A DNA stretch of 64,000 nucleotides, taken from Legionella taurinensis. Its GTDB lineage: Bacteria > Pseudomonadota > Gammaproteobacteria > Legionellales > Legionellaceae. This document shows positions 27,969 through 36,416 of the stretch, one piece after another. The position numbers were made by a program, and so were the translations under genes. Position 1 is the stretch's first letter. Each line of letters begins with the position of its first letter. The notes under the pieces are model-generated. The model was not told where the DNA came from, did not search any database, and saw nothing but the letters and a program-made list of their open reading frames with translations. The stretch is from positions 1,426,001 to 1,490,000 of the forward strand of contig NZ_UGOZ01000001.1 of assembly GCF_900452865.1 (NCBI RefSeq), read 5' to 3'.

Positions 27969-29264
27969 TTAACTCTCCATCGTTGTCAGACGCATTTTCA
28001 CCGCGTTGGCATGCGCATCAAGGCCTTCCAGTGAAGCCAGCACGCAGGCGGCCTCCCCCACGGACACAAGACCCTGCGGGTCAATGGTTTGCACCGTCAT
28101 CCTCGTTAAAAAATCCTCTGTGCTTAATCCGTTGTGATGACGCGCACAGCCGTTGGTGGGCAATACGTGATTGCTTCCTGTCACGTAATCCCCCAGTGTT
28201 TCAGCGGCCCAGGGACCAAGAAAGACAGTGCCCGCAGCCTGAATCTGCGCTGCCCAGTCCGCTGCATCCCGGCAATTGATAATCAAGTGTTCGGGGGCAT
28301 AATCATTAACCCAGCGCAGGGTCTGTTCCCGCGAGGCGGTAATAAGGGCAAAACTGTGCTTAAGCGACTGCTGAATAATGGCCTGGCGTGTCAATCGTCG
28401 CAGTTGCCGGATCAGTGATTGATTCACTGCTTCGGCGAAAGCGGCTGACGCGCAAAGCAGGATCGATTGCGAATCGACGCCGTGTTCCGCCTGCGCCAGC
28501 AAATCAGCGGCGACAAAATCAGGATTGGCTTCGTCATCGGCCACGATCATAACTTCGGAAGGGCCAGCAGGCATGTCAATCGCAGGTCCCATGGGTTCCA
28601 TACTGACCAGGCGTTTGGCTTCGGTGACGTAACGGTTGCCGGGACCAAACAATTTGTCCACTTTGGGAATGGATTGGGTACCATAGGCCATGGCCGCGAT
28701 GGCCTGAGCGCCGCCTGCCTTGTATACCGCATCAATGCCGCACAGCCGTGCGGCCACTAACAGGTGCGGATTAATGTGGCCCAGTCTGTCGGGCGGCGTG
28801 CACACTATTTTTAGGGGACACCCGGCAATGGCTGCGGGTATGGCCTGCATCAGCAGTGAAGAAATCAATGGCGTATTGTTGCCGCCAGGGATATAAAGCC
28901 CCACCCGCTGAATAGGACGGTATTGGCGTTCAATGCAGACACCCGGCGCGGTTGATACCCGTTTAGTGTCCGGTTTGACGGCTTCATGGTAGCAGCGTAT
29001 CGTATCAATGGCCGTCTGGATTGCCATTAAAGCCGACTCGTCAATGCGGGCATTGGCCATCTCCTCGGATGACACCGTTAATTCATTGACCAGTACCCCG
29101 TCAAATTCACGGGTGAAAGCGAGCACGGCGTCATCGCCGTCTTGCCTTACCGCATTCAGAACAGGGCGTACGGCGGATTCAACATCCTCGTCACTTAAAG
29201 GCCGCGTGAACAGTGTTTTAATTTCCTCATGGGACAGCGATTGGGCAGTGTAAATCGACAACAT
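27969..29264 (-). CDS. hisD: HisD, histidinol dehydrogenase
   Basis: A 431-residue zinc enzyme with YIPGGNNTPLISSLLMQAIPA, the FGPGNRYVTEAK loop, AGPSEVMIVAD, the QAEHG zinc-ligand region and APEHL. VLPTNGCARHHNGLSTEDF lies near the C terminus. It performs the last two oxidations to histidine. Only 5 nt separate it from hisG. Confidence 0.95.
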   Translation of the reverse strand: MLSIYTAQSLSHEEIKTLFTRPLSDEDVESAVRPVLNAVRQDGDDAVLAFTREFDGVLVNELTVSSEEMANARIDESALMAIQTAIDTIRCYHEAVKPDTKRVSTAPGVCIERQYRPIQRVGLYIPGGNNTPLISSLLMQAIPAAIAGCPLKIVCTPPDRLGHINPHLLVAARLCGIDAVYKAGGAQAIAAMAYGTQSIPKVDKLFGPGNRYVTEAKRLVSMEPMGPAIDMPAGPSEVMIVADDEANPDFVAADLLAQAEHGVDSQSILLCASAAFAEAVNQSLIRQLRRLTRQAIIQQSLKHSFALITASREQTLRWVNDYAPEHLIINCRDAADWAAQIQAAGTVFLGPWAAETLGDYVTGSNHVLPTNGCARHHNGLSTEDFLTRMTVQTIDPQGLVSVGEAACVLASLEGLDAHANAVKMRLTTMES

Positions 29265-29269
29265 CTTAA

Positions 29270-30151
29270 TTACTCCAGCATTTTTTCGATAGGAAGAACC
29301 AGAATGGAACTGGCGCCTAAGGATTGGATGTTTTCCAGGGTATTCCAGAAAATCCCTTCGCTGGAGACAACATGGACCGCCACTTTATCCGGCGTGGCCG
29401 GCAAAGGAATCACGGTGGGCGACTCTGCTCCTGGCAGTTGACGGCAGATGGTGTCAAGGGCCTGTTTAGGGGCATGAAACAGAATGTATTTACGTTCCTG
29501 AGCCTGTTGAACAGCCTGAATGCGGCGCTTTAACAGATCAAAAACGGCCTGGAGTGAGTCAGGGACAAGCCGGGTGCTCTGAATAAAGACAGCCTGACTG
29601 TGCATGACTACCGCCACTTCGCGCAATTTGTTCTCCTCAAGGGTTTGCCCGCTTGAAACCAAATCACAAATGGCATCGGCCATGCCGAGTCTGGGCGCAA
29701 CTTCCACCGAGCCCGACAATTGCAGGATGTCTGCGGCAATCCGGTATTGGTCAAGGTAGTTTTGCAGCAGCAGGGGGTAGCTGGTGGCAATGCGCTTCCC
29801 ATCCAGACTGCCGGGTGATTCGTAAGACCCGTTTTCCGGGACTGCAATCGAAAGCCGGCAATGGCAGCTGCCCAGCGGTAACACCAGCTTGTAGTGCTTG
29901 TCTTTGCAGGCCAGTGACGCTTCGTTCAAAACATTCTCACCCACTATGCCGCCGTCGGCGAGTTCATCGAATACCAGCGTTGGAATGTCATCATCACGGA
30001 CAAAAAGCAAGTCGATAGGAAAATTATCGACGTGGGTGAGCAAGGCATTGTCTTTGAGGCGGAATTTTAAACCACAACGTTGTAAAAGAGTCAGTGACTC
30101 CTGGGCTAAACGACCTTTTTTCTGTAAGGCGATACGAATACGTGTTTTCAA
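29270..30151 (-). CDS. hisG: HisG, ATP phosphoribosyltransferase (long form)
   Basis: A 293-residue long-form HisG with a C-terminal regulatory ACT-like domain (VIPLPATPDKVAVHVVSSEGIFWNTLE). No HisZ partner is needed and none is seen here. The N terminus RIRIALQKKGRLAQES and the PRPP-binding region are conserved. The start codon appears to be TTG, overlapping the stop of the regulator by 4 nt. Feedback inhibition by histidine is expected for this form. Confidence 0.93.
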   Translation of the reverse strand: MKTRIRIALQKKGRLAQESLTLLQRCGLKFRLKDNALLTHVDNFPIDLLFVRDDDIPTLVFDELADGGIVGENVLNEASLACKDKHYKLVLPLGSCHCRLSIAVPENGSYESPGSLDGKRIATSYPLLLQNYLDQYRIAADILQLSGSVEVAPRLGMADAICDLVSSGQTLEENKLREVAVVMHSQAVFIQSTRLVPDSLQAVFDLLKRRIQAVQQAQERKYILFHAPKQALDTICRQLPGAESPTVIPLPATPDKVAVHVVSSEGIFWNTLENIQSLGASSILVLPIEKMLE

Positions 30152-30444
30152 GACTGCTCCAACCGTTCTGCGATAAGTGAATACCCCCCAGTTCCACGGG
30201 TCAGACAGCGTGCAACCCGGGTAATGGTTGTCACACTGACCCCTGTCTGGTCATGAATGGTGCGGTAAGGCAATTCTTCACGCAGTAAGGGGACGACCTG
30301 CCAACGATCAGCCATGGCTTCCAACTCCGCGGGCGTGCACAAATCATTAAAAAATGCCGCCGCTTCGTTTTCATTCTGCAAAACACTGATGGCTTGCATG
30401 AGATGATGGATTGCCTGGGTTTTGTCGCTGTGCTGATGTTTCAT
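30148..30444 (-). CDS. TrpR/YerC-family regulator heading the his operon
   Basis: A 98-residue all-helical protein of the TrpR/YerC/YecD family. It has LCTPAELEAMADRWQVVPLL and the helix-turn-helix PYRTIHDQTGVSVTTITRVARCL. It is the first gene of the histidine operon and overlaps hisG by 4 nt. This suggests it is a histidine-responsive repressor of its own operon; the ligand is inferred. A partial palindrome lies just upstream of its ATG. Confidence 0.82.
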   Translation of the reverse strand: MKHQHSDKTQAIHHLMQAISVLQNENEAAAFFNDLCTPAELEAMADRWQVVPLLREELPYRTIHDQTGVSVTTITRVARCLTRGTGGYSLIAERLEQS

Positions 30445-30446
30445 AA

Positions 30447-30472
30447 TAATGTATTAACGTAATAGAACATTA
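30447..30472 (-). promoter_or_regulatory. Candidate operator of the his operon
   Basis: TAATGT (30447-30452) and ACATTA (30467-30472) are perfect inverted arms across a 14-bp AT-rich core that also contains TTAACGTAA. The site ends 3 bp before the start codon of the TrpR-like gene. Its position and symmetry suit a dimeric repressor. Confidence 0.4.
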
Positions 30473-30572
30473 GTGCATTGTAATTGTGCCGGTTGATTTC
30501 TGTCAATAAAAATTTGTCTCACAACGCAATTTTTGCCATGATTGCCATTGAAAAAACACAAGGAGAGCACGC

Positions 30573-31112
30573 ATGCTGCTTAAAAAGGATGATTCCTGTC
30601 TGTTGCTAATCGATGTTCAGGAGAAACTGGCGCCGTTTGTGCTGGAGTCGGAAAAAACGATAGCGCGGTGTCAATGGTTGATGAGACTGGCCAAAGAGCT
30701 GGATGTGCCTGTCTTAATCAGCGAGCAATACCCAAGCGGTTTAGGCAGTACGGTTAAACCCCTGCAGTCAGGTGATAAAACGTTATCCAAGGTTCATTTT
30801 TCCAGTTGGCGCGAGCCCCTGTTTAAAGACAGCCTGACCACCCTGGCTAGAAATCAGGTGGTTTTGATCGGCATTGAAGCCCACGTCTGTGTTTTACAAT
30901 CAGCCGTTGATTTGCTGGAGGCGGGTTTTCAAGTGTATGTCGCCGTGGATGCCGTAAGCAGCCGTCATGATCAGGATTTAAAATACGGTTTAAAGCGCAT
31001 GAAGCAGGCAGGGATTGAACTGGTTACCTCCGAAATGATCTTTTTCGAATGGGTAGGGCAGGCAGGCACCCCTGAATTTAAAGCATTGAGTAACGCTTAT
31101 TTAAAACAATAG
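30573..31112 (+). CDS. Isochorismatase-family hydrolase (YcaC-like)
   Basis: A 179-residue cysteine hydrolase. The catalytic Asp14 is in LLIDVQEKL, the Lys is in TLSKVHFSSW and nucleophile Cys106 is in GIEAHVCVLQSA. The cis-peptide GIEAHV loop is conserved. The substrate is not predictable; relatives hydrolyse amides or isochorismate. An AAGGAGAG ribosome-binding site precedes the ATG. The SDR gene follows after 15 nt, probably in one operon. Confidence 0.87.
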   Translation: MLLKKDDSCLLLIDVQEKLAPFVLESEKTIARCQWLMRLAKELDVPVLISEQYPSGLGSTVKPLQSGDKTLSKVHFSSWREPLFKDSLTTLARNQVVLIGIEAHVCVLQSAVDLLEAGFQVYVAVDAVSSRHDQDLKYGLKRMKQAGIELVTSEMIFFEWVGQAGTPEFKALSNAYLKQ

Positions 31113-31127
31113 TCAGGAAAACAATCG

Positions 31128-31880
31128 ATGAATCTGGATAATCAAATCGCCGTCATTACCGGCGGCGCCTCAGGTATGGGGAAAGCGTGTGCCGACGCAT
31201 TATCGCAACGCGGGGTAAACGTCGTGATCTGGGATAAGGTGGTTGAGCATTTAAATCCCAGCGAATGGATGGCAATACCCTGCGATGTCAGTTCGGAAAC
31301 CGAGGTGGAACATGCTCTGCAGGAAACCATTCACCGGGTTGGCGTGCCGCGGATTGTGATTAACTGCGCTGGTATTGCCCCGGCCAAACGCATGGTAGGA
31401 AAAGAAGGCCCTATGCCTCTTGCTGCATTTAAACAGGTCATTGATATTAATCTGGTCGGGACATTTAATGTCATGCGGGTTACAGCCCATGCCATGACGA
31501 CACTCGATCTGGAACCGGCCAGTCATGAGCGGGGAGTCATCATCAATACAGCATCCATCGCCGCCTACGAGGGACAGATTGGTCAATTGGCTTACAGCGC
31601 TTCAAAGGGCGGGGTGGTGTCCATGACATTGCCGGCCGCGCGGGAATTGGCACAGCATGCCATCCGCGTGAACACCATTGCCCCCGGTTTAATCGCAACC
31701 CCCTTATTGCTGACCATGCCCCAGGAGGTGCAGGACAGTCTTGCTGCAACAGTGACCTTTCCCAAGCGTCTTGGCAGACCGGATGAATTTGCGGGTTTAG
31801 CAATTCACGTCATTGAAAATGAACTGATGAATGGTGAAGTCATCCGTCTGGATGGCGCCTTGCGTATGCAGGCGCGCTAA
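31128..31880 (+). CDS. Short-chain dehydrogenase/reductase
   Basis: A 250-residue SDR with the nucleotide-binding motif TGGASGMGKA, the structural NCAG motif, catalytic Ser in NTASIAAYEG, and Tyr156 and Lys160 in AYSASKGGV. The end resembles HSD17B10-type 3-hydroxyacyl-CoA dehydrogenases (VTFPKRLGRPDEFAGLAIHVIEN, VIRLDGALRM). A fatty-acid oxidation role is plausible but inferred. Confidence 0.87.
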   Translation: MNLDNQIAVITGGASGMGKACADALSQRGVNVVIWDKVVEHLNPSEWMAIPCDVSSETEVEHALQETIHRVGVPRIVINCAGIAPAKRMVGKEGPMPLAAFKQVIDINLVGTFNVMRVTAHAMTTLDLEPASHERGVIINTASIAAYEGQIGQLAYSASKGGVVSMTLPAARELAQHAIRVNTIAPGLIATPLLLTMPQEVQDSLAATVTFPKRLGRPDEFAGLAIHVIENELMNGEVIRLDGALRMQAR

Positions 31881-31913
31881 GGGTCAGGCCTGTCAGGGTG
31901 ACAGGCCTTGTTC

Positions 31914-34172
31914 TTAAGAATGGCTCAATGGTTTGCTGCTGACATCCTGGTCTGGTTTTTCTCCCTCGGGCCTGTTTAGTTGCGGGGATGCGGCTTCTTT
32001 TTTGTCGGCTCCCCCGTTAAAGAAACTCATCCAGCCGGGCATGGATTTCGCTGAGGGAGTGGCACCGAACAAAACATCCATCAGATTGACGTTAACCGGG
32101 CTTTCCTCTTCGTCCAGGCTGGTGTCTTCATCCTCAGAGGAGGACATGGTCAGGTTATAGCGGTTGCACAGATTAAGAATCGCTTCCGTAAGATTGATCT
32201 GAATCTGCTGCTGAGCGTGCAGGGAAGAGGCTTTTCTGAGTCCGCGAGTACACTCGTCCAGATCCTGCCACAGGATTTCTACATCATAGAGGTACTGTTG
32301 CAAAAAAATCACTTTGCCAGAACGATCGGAGTCTGGCACGTCATTGTTACGAAATAATTGAGACAGATCGTTTAAACTGCCGTGAAAACATTTGAGCATG
32401 TCCATCCTGGCTTTAGTCCGCAGGGGTTTGAAAAATTGCATCGCACGGTCTATGCATTGGCTGTAAGCGCGTTGAGTCGCTTCGTCCTGCAACAAGTCAA
32501 GTGGTAATGACTCATTCATTAAAAGGGTAATGGCGCTAATGGAGTAGTTACCCTGTTGTCCTAAAAGGCCCAGGTCGCGATTGAAAAGGAGATCGTGAGC
32601 CTGTAACTGATAATAGGCAATGGCTGCGTTGATTTTATTGGTTACCTCAGAAGACAGCGTATGAGTATTGAGGTAATGACGCAGCGCGTTTTTCAGAGCG
32701 AAATAAAAAGCACTGGATGACGTGGTTTTTTCAGGGCAGGCCGCCAATACGTCCTTTAGTGGATGCCTGGGTTCCGTTAACAGGGAATAAGCCAGCGGCA
32801 GGCCTCGGCTGTCGGGGATTAAAAGGGACGCGTCATGCTTGATTAAGACAGCAAGGCAGTCGGCGGAATTCGATTCATAACAGAAAGAAACCGCATTGGT
32901 GTATTTCTTTTTGTTAAGGATAAGAACCTGATTGTCCAGTACCAGGTCATCGCCATGCGTAAGAATGAAGTCCAGTAATTCGGCGTTATTGTCTTCCAGG
33001 GCGGAGCAAAGCCTGTTCATATCCAGCAGATAATAGAAGTTCTGCAGGAGTTTCGCGGCGGCGAACTGTTTTGTTTTCAATAAATATAAAAAGTGCTCTT
33101 TGCAGGCTTTTTCAAGACTTGGGGTTAATTGTTGCAGTTTGCTCAGGCATTTTGAACTGCTAATGGGGGCCTGCGAGGGCAGAAGGAAGTCTGCTTCAAG
33201 CGAATATTGATTGCAGCGAGCCCACAAATCAGCCAGTCGTCGAGTGTATTCCAGCCCCTCTCTGGCTAAGGATTCGGAAGCAAGATCTGCAAACTGTTTG
33301 GCGAGTTTATCCACCTGCCTCTCAATTTCCCCTAATTCCTGGGTTAGTTTCTTCTGAACTGTCGTGTTGCGCTTAGCCTTTGAACTGACTGAAACCAGGT
33401 TTGCATTAGGTTTGGACGATTTATTTTTGTCAGGATTAGAGGAAGTCTGATTTGACGCCGTTGTCATTGGCGCGTCGAGCGATGTTTTCGCATCGGGCAT
33501 AACGGCCTCCGCGGTCTTTAACATGCGCGTGAGAAAAAGGTGCTTTTGGGCATAGTGATTATGCGACGTCAGCAGGGCTAAATTGTGGGTCACTTTAATG
33601 AAGTTTTTCAACTTAGCCAGGTACTCTGCCCGTTTACCCTCTCTCTCTTCATAAAGGAGACTGCATTGGATGTCGAGACGTTGATATTCCAGCTCCAACT
33701 GATTATAGGTCTGTAAATATTTTTCTCTGATTTCAACAATGACGGCATGCACAGACGTTTCTGCCAGAGTGAGTAACTCCTGGCTGACTAACGACACATC
33801 CAGTTCTCGATACTTGTTGTGGCCGACCCTTATGCTGAAATGCGGTCCGGATACCATCTGATCCTTTCTGTCGTAATAGACATGAAGCCGGAATTCATCG
33901 CCGTTTAAGTCAGTAAAATCAGCGGTGTAATGAAGCTGGCTTAACTGCGGAATGACCTGTGATTCATTTTCGTAAACACTGACATGGTGCTTAAGCAGGG
34001 TATAGCTCAGTTCGTTATGGTTCAAACAATAATCTATGGGGGGAAGCGCAACCAAAAAATAGTTTTTTTTGTCGAGTGTTTGTTTAAGGTTAATGGATTC
34101 CGCATGTTCAAGACTGTTTTTGTTTCTTTTCTTGCGATACGAAAGAAAACTGAACAATATGTTTTTTGGCAT
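31914..34172 (-). CDS. Candidate Dot/Icm effector with coiled coil and ankyrin-like repeats
   Basis: A 752-residue cytosolic-type protein without signal peptide. The basic N terminus (SYRKKRNKNS) is followed by a globular domain, and a coiled-coil-prone segment (about 150-215). A Ser/Asn/Lys-rich linker and a second helical segment (KKLTQELGEIERQVDKLAKQ) come next. Ankyrin-like helices (NNAELLDFILTHGDDL, SADCLAVLIKHDASLLIPDSRG) lie at about 400-490. An acidic stretch (SSSEDEDTSLDEEESP) and a hydrophilic Glu-rich tail near the C terminus look like a Dot/Icm signal. No enzymatic motif was recognised. Host function is unknown and effector status is inferred from architecture. Confidence 0.55.
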   Translation of the reverse strand: MPKNILFSFLSYRKKRNKNSLEHAESINLKQTLDKKNYFLVALPPIDYCLNHNELSYTLLKHHVSVYENESQVIPQLSQLHYTADFTDLNGDEFRLHVYYDRKDQMVSGPHFSIRVGHNKYRELDVSLVSQELLTLAETSVHAVIVEIREKYLQTYNQLELEYQRLDIQCSLLYEEREGKRAEYLAKLKNFIKVTHNLALLTSHNHYAQKHLFLTRMLKTAEAVMPDAKTSLDAPMTTASNQTSSNPDKNKSSKPNANLVSVSSKAKRNTTVQKKLTQELGEIERQVDKLAKQFADLASESLAREGLEYTRRLADLWARCNQYSLEADFLLPSQAPISSSKCLSKLQQLTPSLEKACKEHFLYLLKTKQFAAAKLLQNFYYLLDMNRLCSALEDNNAELLDFILTHGDDLVLDNQVLILNKKKYTNAVSFCYESNSADCLAVLIKHDASLLIPDSRGLPLAYSLLTEPRHPLKDVLAACPEKTTSSSAFYFALKNALRHYLNTHTLSSEVTNKINAAIAYYQLQAHDLLFNRDLGLLGQQGNYSISAITLLMNESLPLDLLQDEATQRAYSQCIDRAMQFFKPLRTKARMDMLKCFHGSLNDLSQLFRNNDVPDSDRSGKVIFLQQYLYDVEILWQDLDECTRGLRKASSLHAQQQIQINLTEAILNLCNRYNLTMSSSEDEDTSLDEEESPVNVNLMDVLFGATPSAKSMPGWMSFFNGGADKKEAASPQLNRPEGEKPDQDVSSKPLSHS

Positions 34173-34206
34173 TGGCCACCCCTATGATGCACAGAAAATT
34201 AATCAT

Positions 34207-34234
34207 CATATAGTAATAAACCCATAATGGTCAA
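34207..34234 (-). promoter_or_regulatory. Sigma-70 promoter of the ankyrin-like effector candidate
   Basis: On the minus strand TTGACC (34229-34234) and TATATG (34207-34212) are 16 nt apart. The start codon is 35 nt downstream of the -10. No PmrA or CpxR box is evident here. Confidence 0.45.
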
Positions 34235-34289
34235 TTATTGGTCTTTGGGTGGGTGAGTCGCGTCGGGCCATGAGGCCCGACCTGGGTTA

Positions 34290-34670
34290 TCATTGAACTG
34301 CCGCTGGTGTAGTATTGGACTTCATGTTGCCCTTTATTCCCTTTTTATCCGGGATTATGGGTGCAAGCATGCCACCGGGCGCGATTTGTTTAAGTTTGAT
34401 TTGACCGGCACCAGGATTTAGAGTCGAATTGGCGTCTTTGCAGCGTTGGGTATCACACTTCATTTTGCAGTGACTGTTCACGCAGCCATAGCAGCCCCAG
34501 TCAGGCCAGCAACAGGCCCAGTTGCCGCTTTCCGACCCATGCCACTGCCCGCCAGATAATTCACAGACTCCTTTTAAATCCTCACCACCGCCATCGTTTT
34601 GTTTGGCTAAGCCATGTAAAGGCAGGCAGAGAGTGAGCAACACGCCTGCAATGAGGGGTAAGCGTTTCAT
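34290..34670 (-). CDS. Small Cys-rich secreted protein
   Basis: A 126-residue protein with a signal peptide (cut near GLA-KQN, residue 22). The core contains eight cysteines within about 40 residues (VCEL, ACCWPDWGCYGC, HCKMKC, QRC), suggesting four disulfides or a metal site. The C-terminal tail is basic and Pro/Gly-rich. The ATG at 34670 is chosen because GGAGG lies 8 nt upstream; the frame opens 14 codons earlier without such a site. Family not recognised. Confidence 0.65.
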   Translation of the reverse strand: MKRLPLIAGVLLTLCLPLHGLAKQNDGGGEDLKGVCELSGGQWHGSESGNWACCWPDWGCYGCVNSHCKMKCDTQRCKDANSTLNPGAGQIKLKQIAPGGMLAPIIPDKKGIKGNMKSNTTPAAVQ

Positions 34671-34800
34671 AGTATCCTCCTTGATCGGGTGAATTGAGCA
34701 AAACCAATCCATTTGCTTCGCCTAAAGCATAGTAGGTGTATTAAAAATGATCAAAGGGGCGCCAGAACAGGTGTACTGCTCCGGCTTGGGCGCGAAGTAA

Positions 34801-35292
34801 TCAGGCTTTCTGGTGATGCCCGGAGTCAGAGCCGGGTTTTACGTTGCCTGAGGCGGTGTACACATTGGGGGCAGCTGTCATGGATTGACCTGTCAGGGCG
34901 CCAATCATTTCCTGGCGGGTAATGATGTTGGTGGTGATGACCTGACCATTGATGGTGTTGTATTCACGGCAGAGGGTTAATTTGTCAGCCAATGTTTTAT
35001 TCAGTGATTCAATGGTACTGGCTTCGTTCTGGCTGAGTTGTTTAAGGTAACTCCCAAGCGCCGTCTTATAATCGGCCGCATTGGCCTGGGCTCCGATCAC
35101 CTGGATACGTTGCCTTGCGCTCTCTTCCAATTGAGCGCAAATCGCTTGTTTTTGGGTTGATATTTCTTCAAGTTCGTCAAATTTTCGATTGACCAGGATG
35201 TCTTTTTCACGGAGTAACAGCGAAATTAAAGCATCGAGATGGGTTATTTCCTGCTCCAGTAAAGCAGATAAATCCGTTTGCACCTTTGTCAT
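34801..35292 (-). CDS. flgN: FlgN-like flagellar export chaperone
   Basis: A 163-residue helical protein with the FlgN pattern LLEQEITHLDALISLLLREKDILVNRKFDELEEISTQKQ. In the family it binds the hook-filament junction proteins FlgK and FlgL before export. It directly follows flgM (8 nt) and follows flgA on the same strand. The C-terminal tail is unstructured and His/Gly-rich. Confidence 0.85.
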   Translation of the reverse strand: MTKVQTDLSALLEQEITHLDALISLLLREKDILVNRKFDELEEISTQKQAICAQLEESARQRIQVIGAQANAADYKTALGSYLKQLSQNEASTIESLNKTLADKLTLCREYNTINGQVITTNIITRQEMIGALTGQSMTAAPNVYTASGNVKPGSDSGHHQKA

Positions 35293-35300
35293 AATAATCC

Positions 35301-35591
35301 TTAAGCCAGTTGAATATCATCAAACATTTTCTTCGCTATTTTACTGCTCGATACCTCATAGCGTCCAGAATGAAGTAATTCCTTAAGGTATTCGACACGG
35401 GCGTTATCCACATCCGGTTCTTTGAGGATAATGTCTTTCAGGGTTGCCAATTGCTGAGAGGCATCACTTAAGTTGACAGAACTTGCTTCTGTGGAGACAG
35501 ATTCACCATCTTTCTGGTTTTGCAGGCGCTGTACGCGGGATTCAGTATCCACTCGCTTGAAGTTACCTGTCTCGTTGATTGAATTGACCAT
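35301..35591 (-). CDS. flgM: FlgM, anti-sigma-28 factor
   Basis: A 96-residue FlgM whose C-terminal half holds the FliA-binding helices (SQQLATLKDIILKEPDVDNARVEYLKELLHSGRYEV, SSKIAKKMFDDI). The ATG at 35591 (MVNSINET) is chosen over an in-frame ATG at 35618. The sigma-28 -10 box ends 3 nt before the earlier ATG, so transcripts from that promoter would not carry its ribosome-binding site. GAGAGAAAT lies before the chosen start. FlgM holds FliA inactive until the hook is complete and FlgM is exported. Confidence 0.88.
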   Translation of the reverse strand: MVNSINETGNFKRVDTESRVQRLQNQKDGESVSTEASSVNLSDASQQLATLKDIILKEPDVDNARVEYLKELLHSGRYEVSSSKIAKKMFDDIQLA

Positions 35592-35620
35592 AGCATTTCT
35601 CTCGATTACGCTCTCCATAC

Positions 35621-35647
35621 TTATCGGCTCCTCATGCGAAATCTTTA
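35621..35647 (-). promoter_or_regulatory. Sigma-28 (FliA) promoter of flgM
   Basis: Read on the minus strand: TAAAGATT (35640-35647), 11 nt, then GCCGATAA (35621-35628). This matches the flagellar consensus TAAAGTTT-N11-GCCGATAA at 15 of 16 positions. Transcription would begin at about 35613-35616, leaving a leader of roughly 25 nt before the flgM ATG at 35591. Confidence 0.85.
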
Positions 35648-35656
35648 GTTATTTTC

Positions 35657-35671
35657 GGTTAATTTTTAACC
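35657..35671. repeat. Perfect palindrome upstream of the flgM promoter
   Basis: GGTTAA-TTT-TTAACC is perfectly symmetric and sits 10 bp upstream of the -35 box of flgM. It could be a regulator site or part of the flgA terminator region. The flanking TTCGGTTAATT also recurs at guaB. Confidence 0.35.
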
Positions 35672-35714
35672 TTTTTTACATCTTACCCTGACAAAACACT
35701 GCGCCGCAAGCCCA

Positions 35715-36416
35715 TCACAGGCTGACTCGGACCTCGCTTTTCCCGCTGACCCGGCCCTCGACGGTTTTTTTGGACCTTAAATTTTTGACCCGGATGACGT
35801 CATTCAAAGCCCCGTCATTTAAGGCAACGCCCACCATGGTGATTTTAAAGGATTCACTGACTGCCTGAATGCTGACCTGTTCTCCCTTATGAATCAGAAT
35901 TTGGTTTCCCACCGCCCGGGGTTGTATCGGACTGCCCTGATAAATGGTGTAGGTGGCGACTTGACCTGTCACCTCGGTTAAATCAGAGAAATACCCTTGT
36001 TTTAATTGAGAAATATCCATCGGCACTAATTGAACATCGCCCTCGCCAATGACTGTCCCGCGAATCAGGTTGCGCCTGGCAACAAGGACTGGCTTTTCAA
36101 TGGTGATGCGGGCAGGAATATAAAGCGTCCAATGGTTGTCAATTTCTTGACAGCGGATGCCCATGGTGGTGGAGCCGGTTAAAGCGGTTTTATAGGGATT
36201 AAACACTTCAAGTTTGTCATCGGCGCAGCGTTTTAATTGCAGTCTGGGGTCGATTGATTCGGTACTGACCTTGACAGTGCCTTCGTATTGCACGGTCAAT
36301 TGATTCAGCAGATAGGTTTCAATGTGCTGTTTAAGCACCTCATGCGATTGATTCTCTTGGGCGGCTGCCCACTGGGCGCTGAGGAAAAACATTAACACGG
36401 CTAAAATCCGTTTCAC
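35715..36416 (-). CDS. flgA: FlgA, flagellar P-ring assembly chaperone
   Basis: A 233-residue periplasmic protein with a signal peptide (cut near AAA-QEN, residue 20). The C-terminal SAF-type domain is recognisable from VLVARRNLIRGTVIGEGDVQL and GSPIQPRAV, and KGEQVSIQAVSESFKITMVGVAL ends it. The family helps FlgI form the P ring. The start codon is GTG with CAGGAG upstream. It is the first gene of flgA-flgM-flgN and has a sigma-54 promoter. Confidence 0.92.
   Translation of the reverse strand: MKRILAVLMFFLSAQWAAAQENQSHEVLKQHIETYLLNQLTVQYEGTVKVSTESIDPRLQLKRCADDKLEVFNPYKTALTGSTTMGIRCQEIDNHWTLYIPARITIEKPVLVARRNLIRGTVIGEGDVQLVPMDISQLKQGYFSDLTEVTGQVATYTIYQGSPIQPRAVGNQILIHKGEQVSIQAVSESFKITMVGVALNDGALNDVIRVKNLRSKKTVEGRVSGKSEVRVSL

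Noticed and set aside
30445-30572. His attenuator leader peptide
   Set aside because: No run of His codons followed by alternative stems is found upstream of the regulator-hisG transcript.
35592-35618. Longer FlgM start at 35618 with GAGGAG upstream
   Set aside because: The GAGGAG overlaps the sigma-28 promoter spacer and -10, so it is not on the main transcript.
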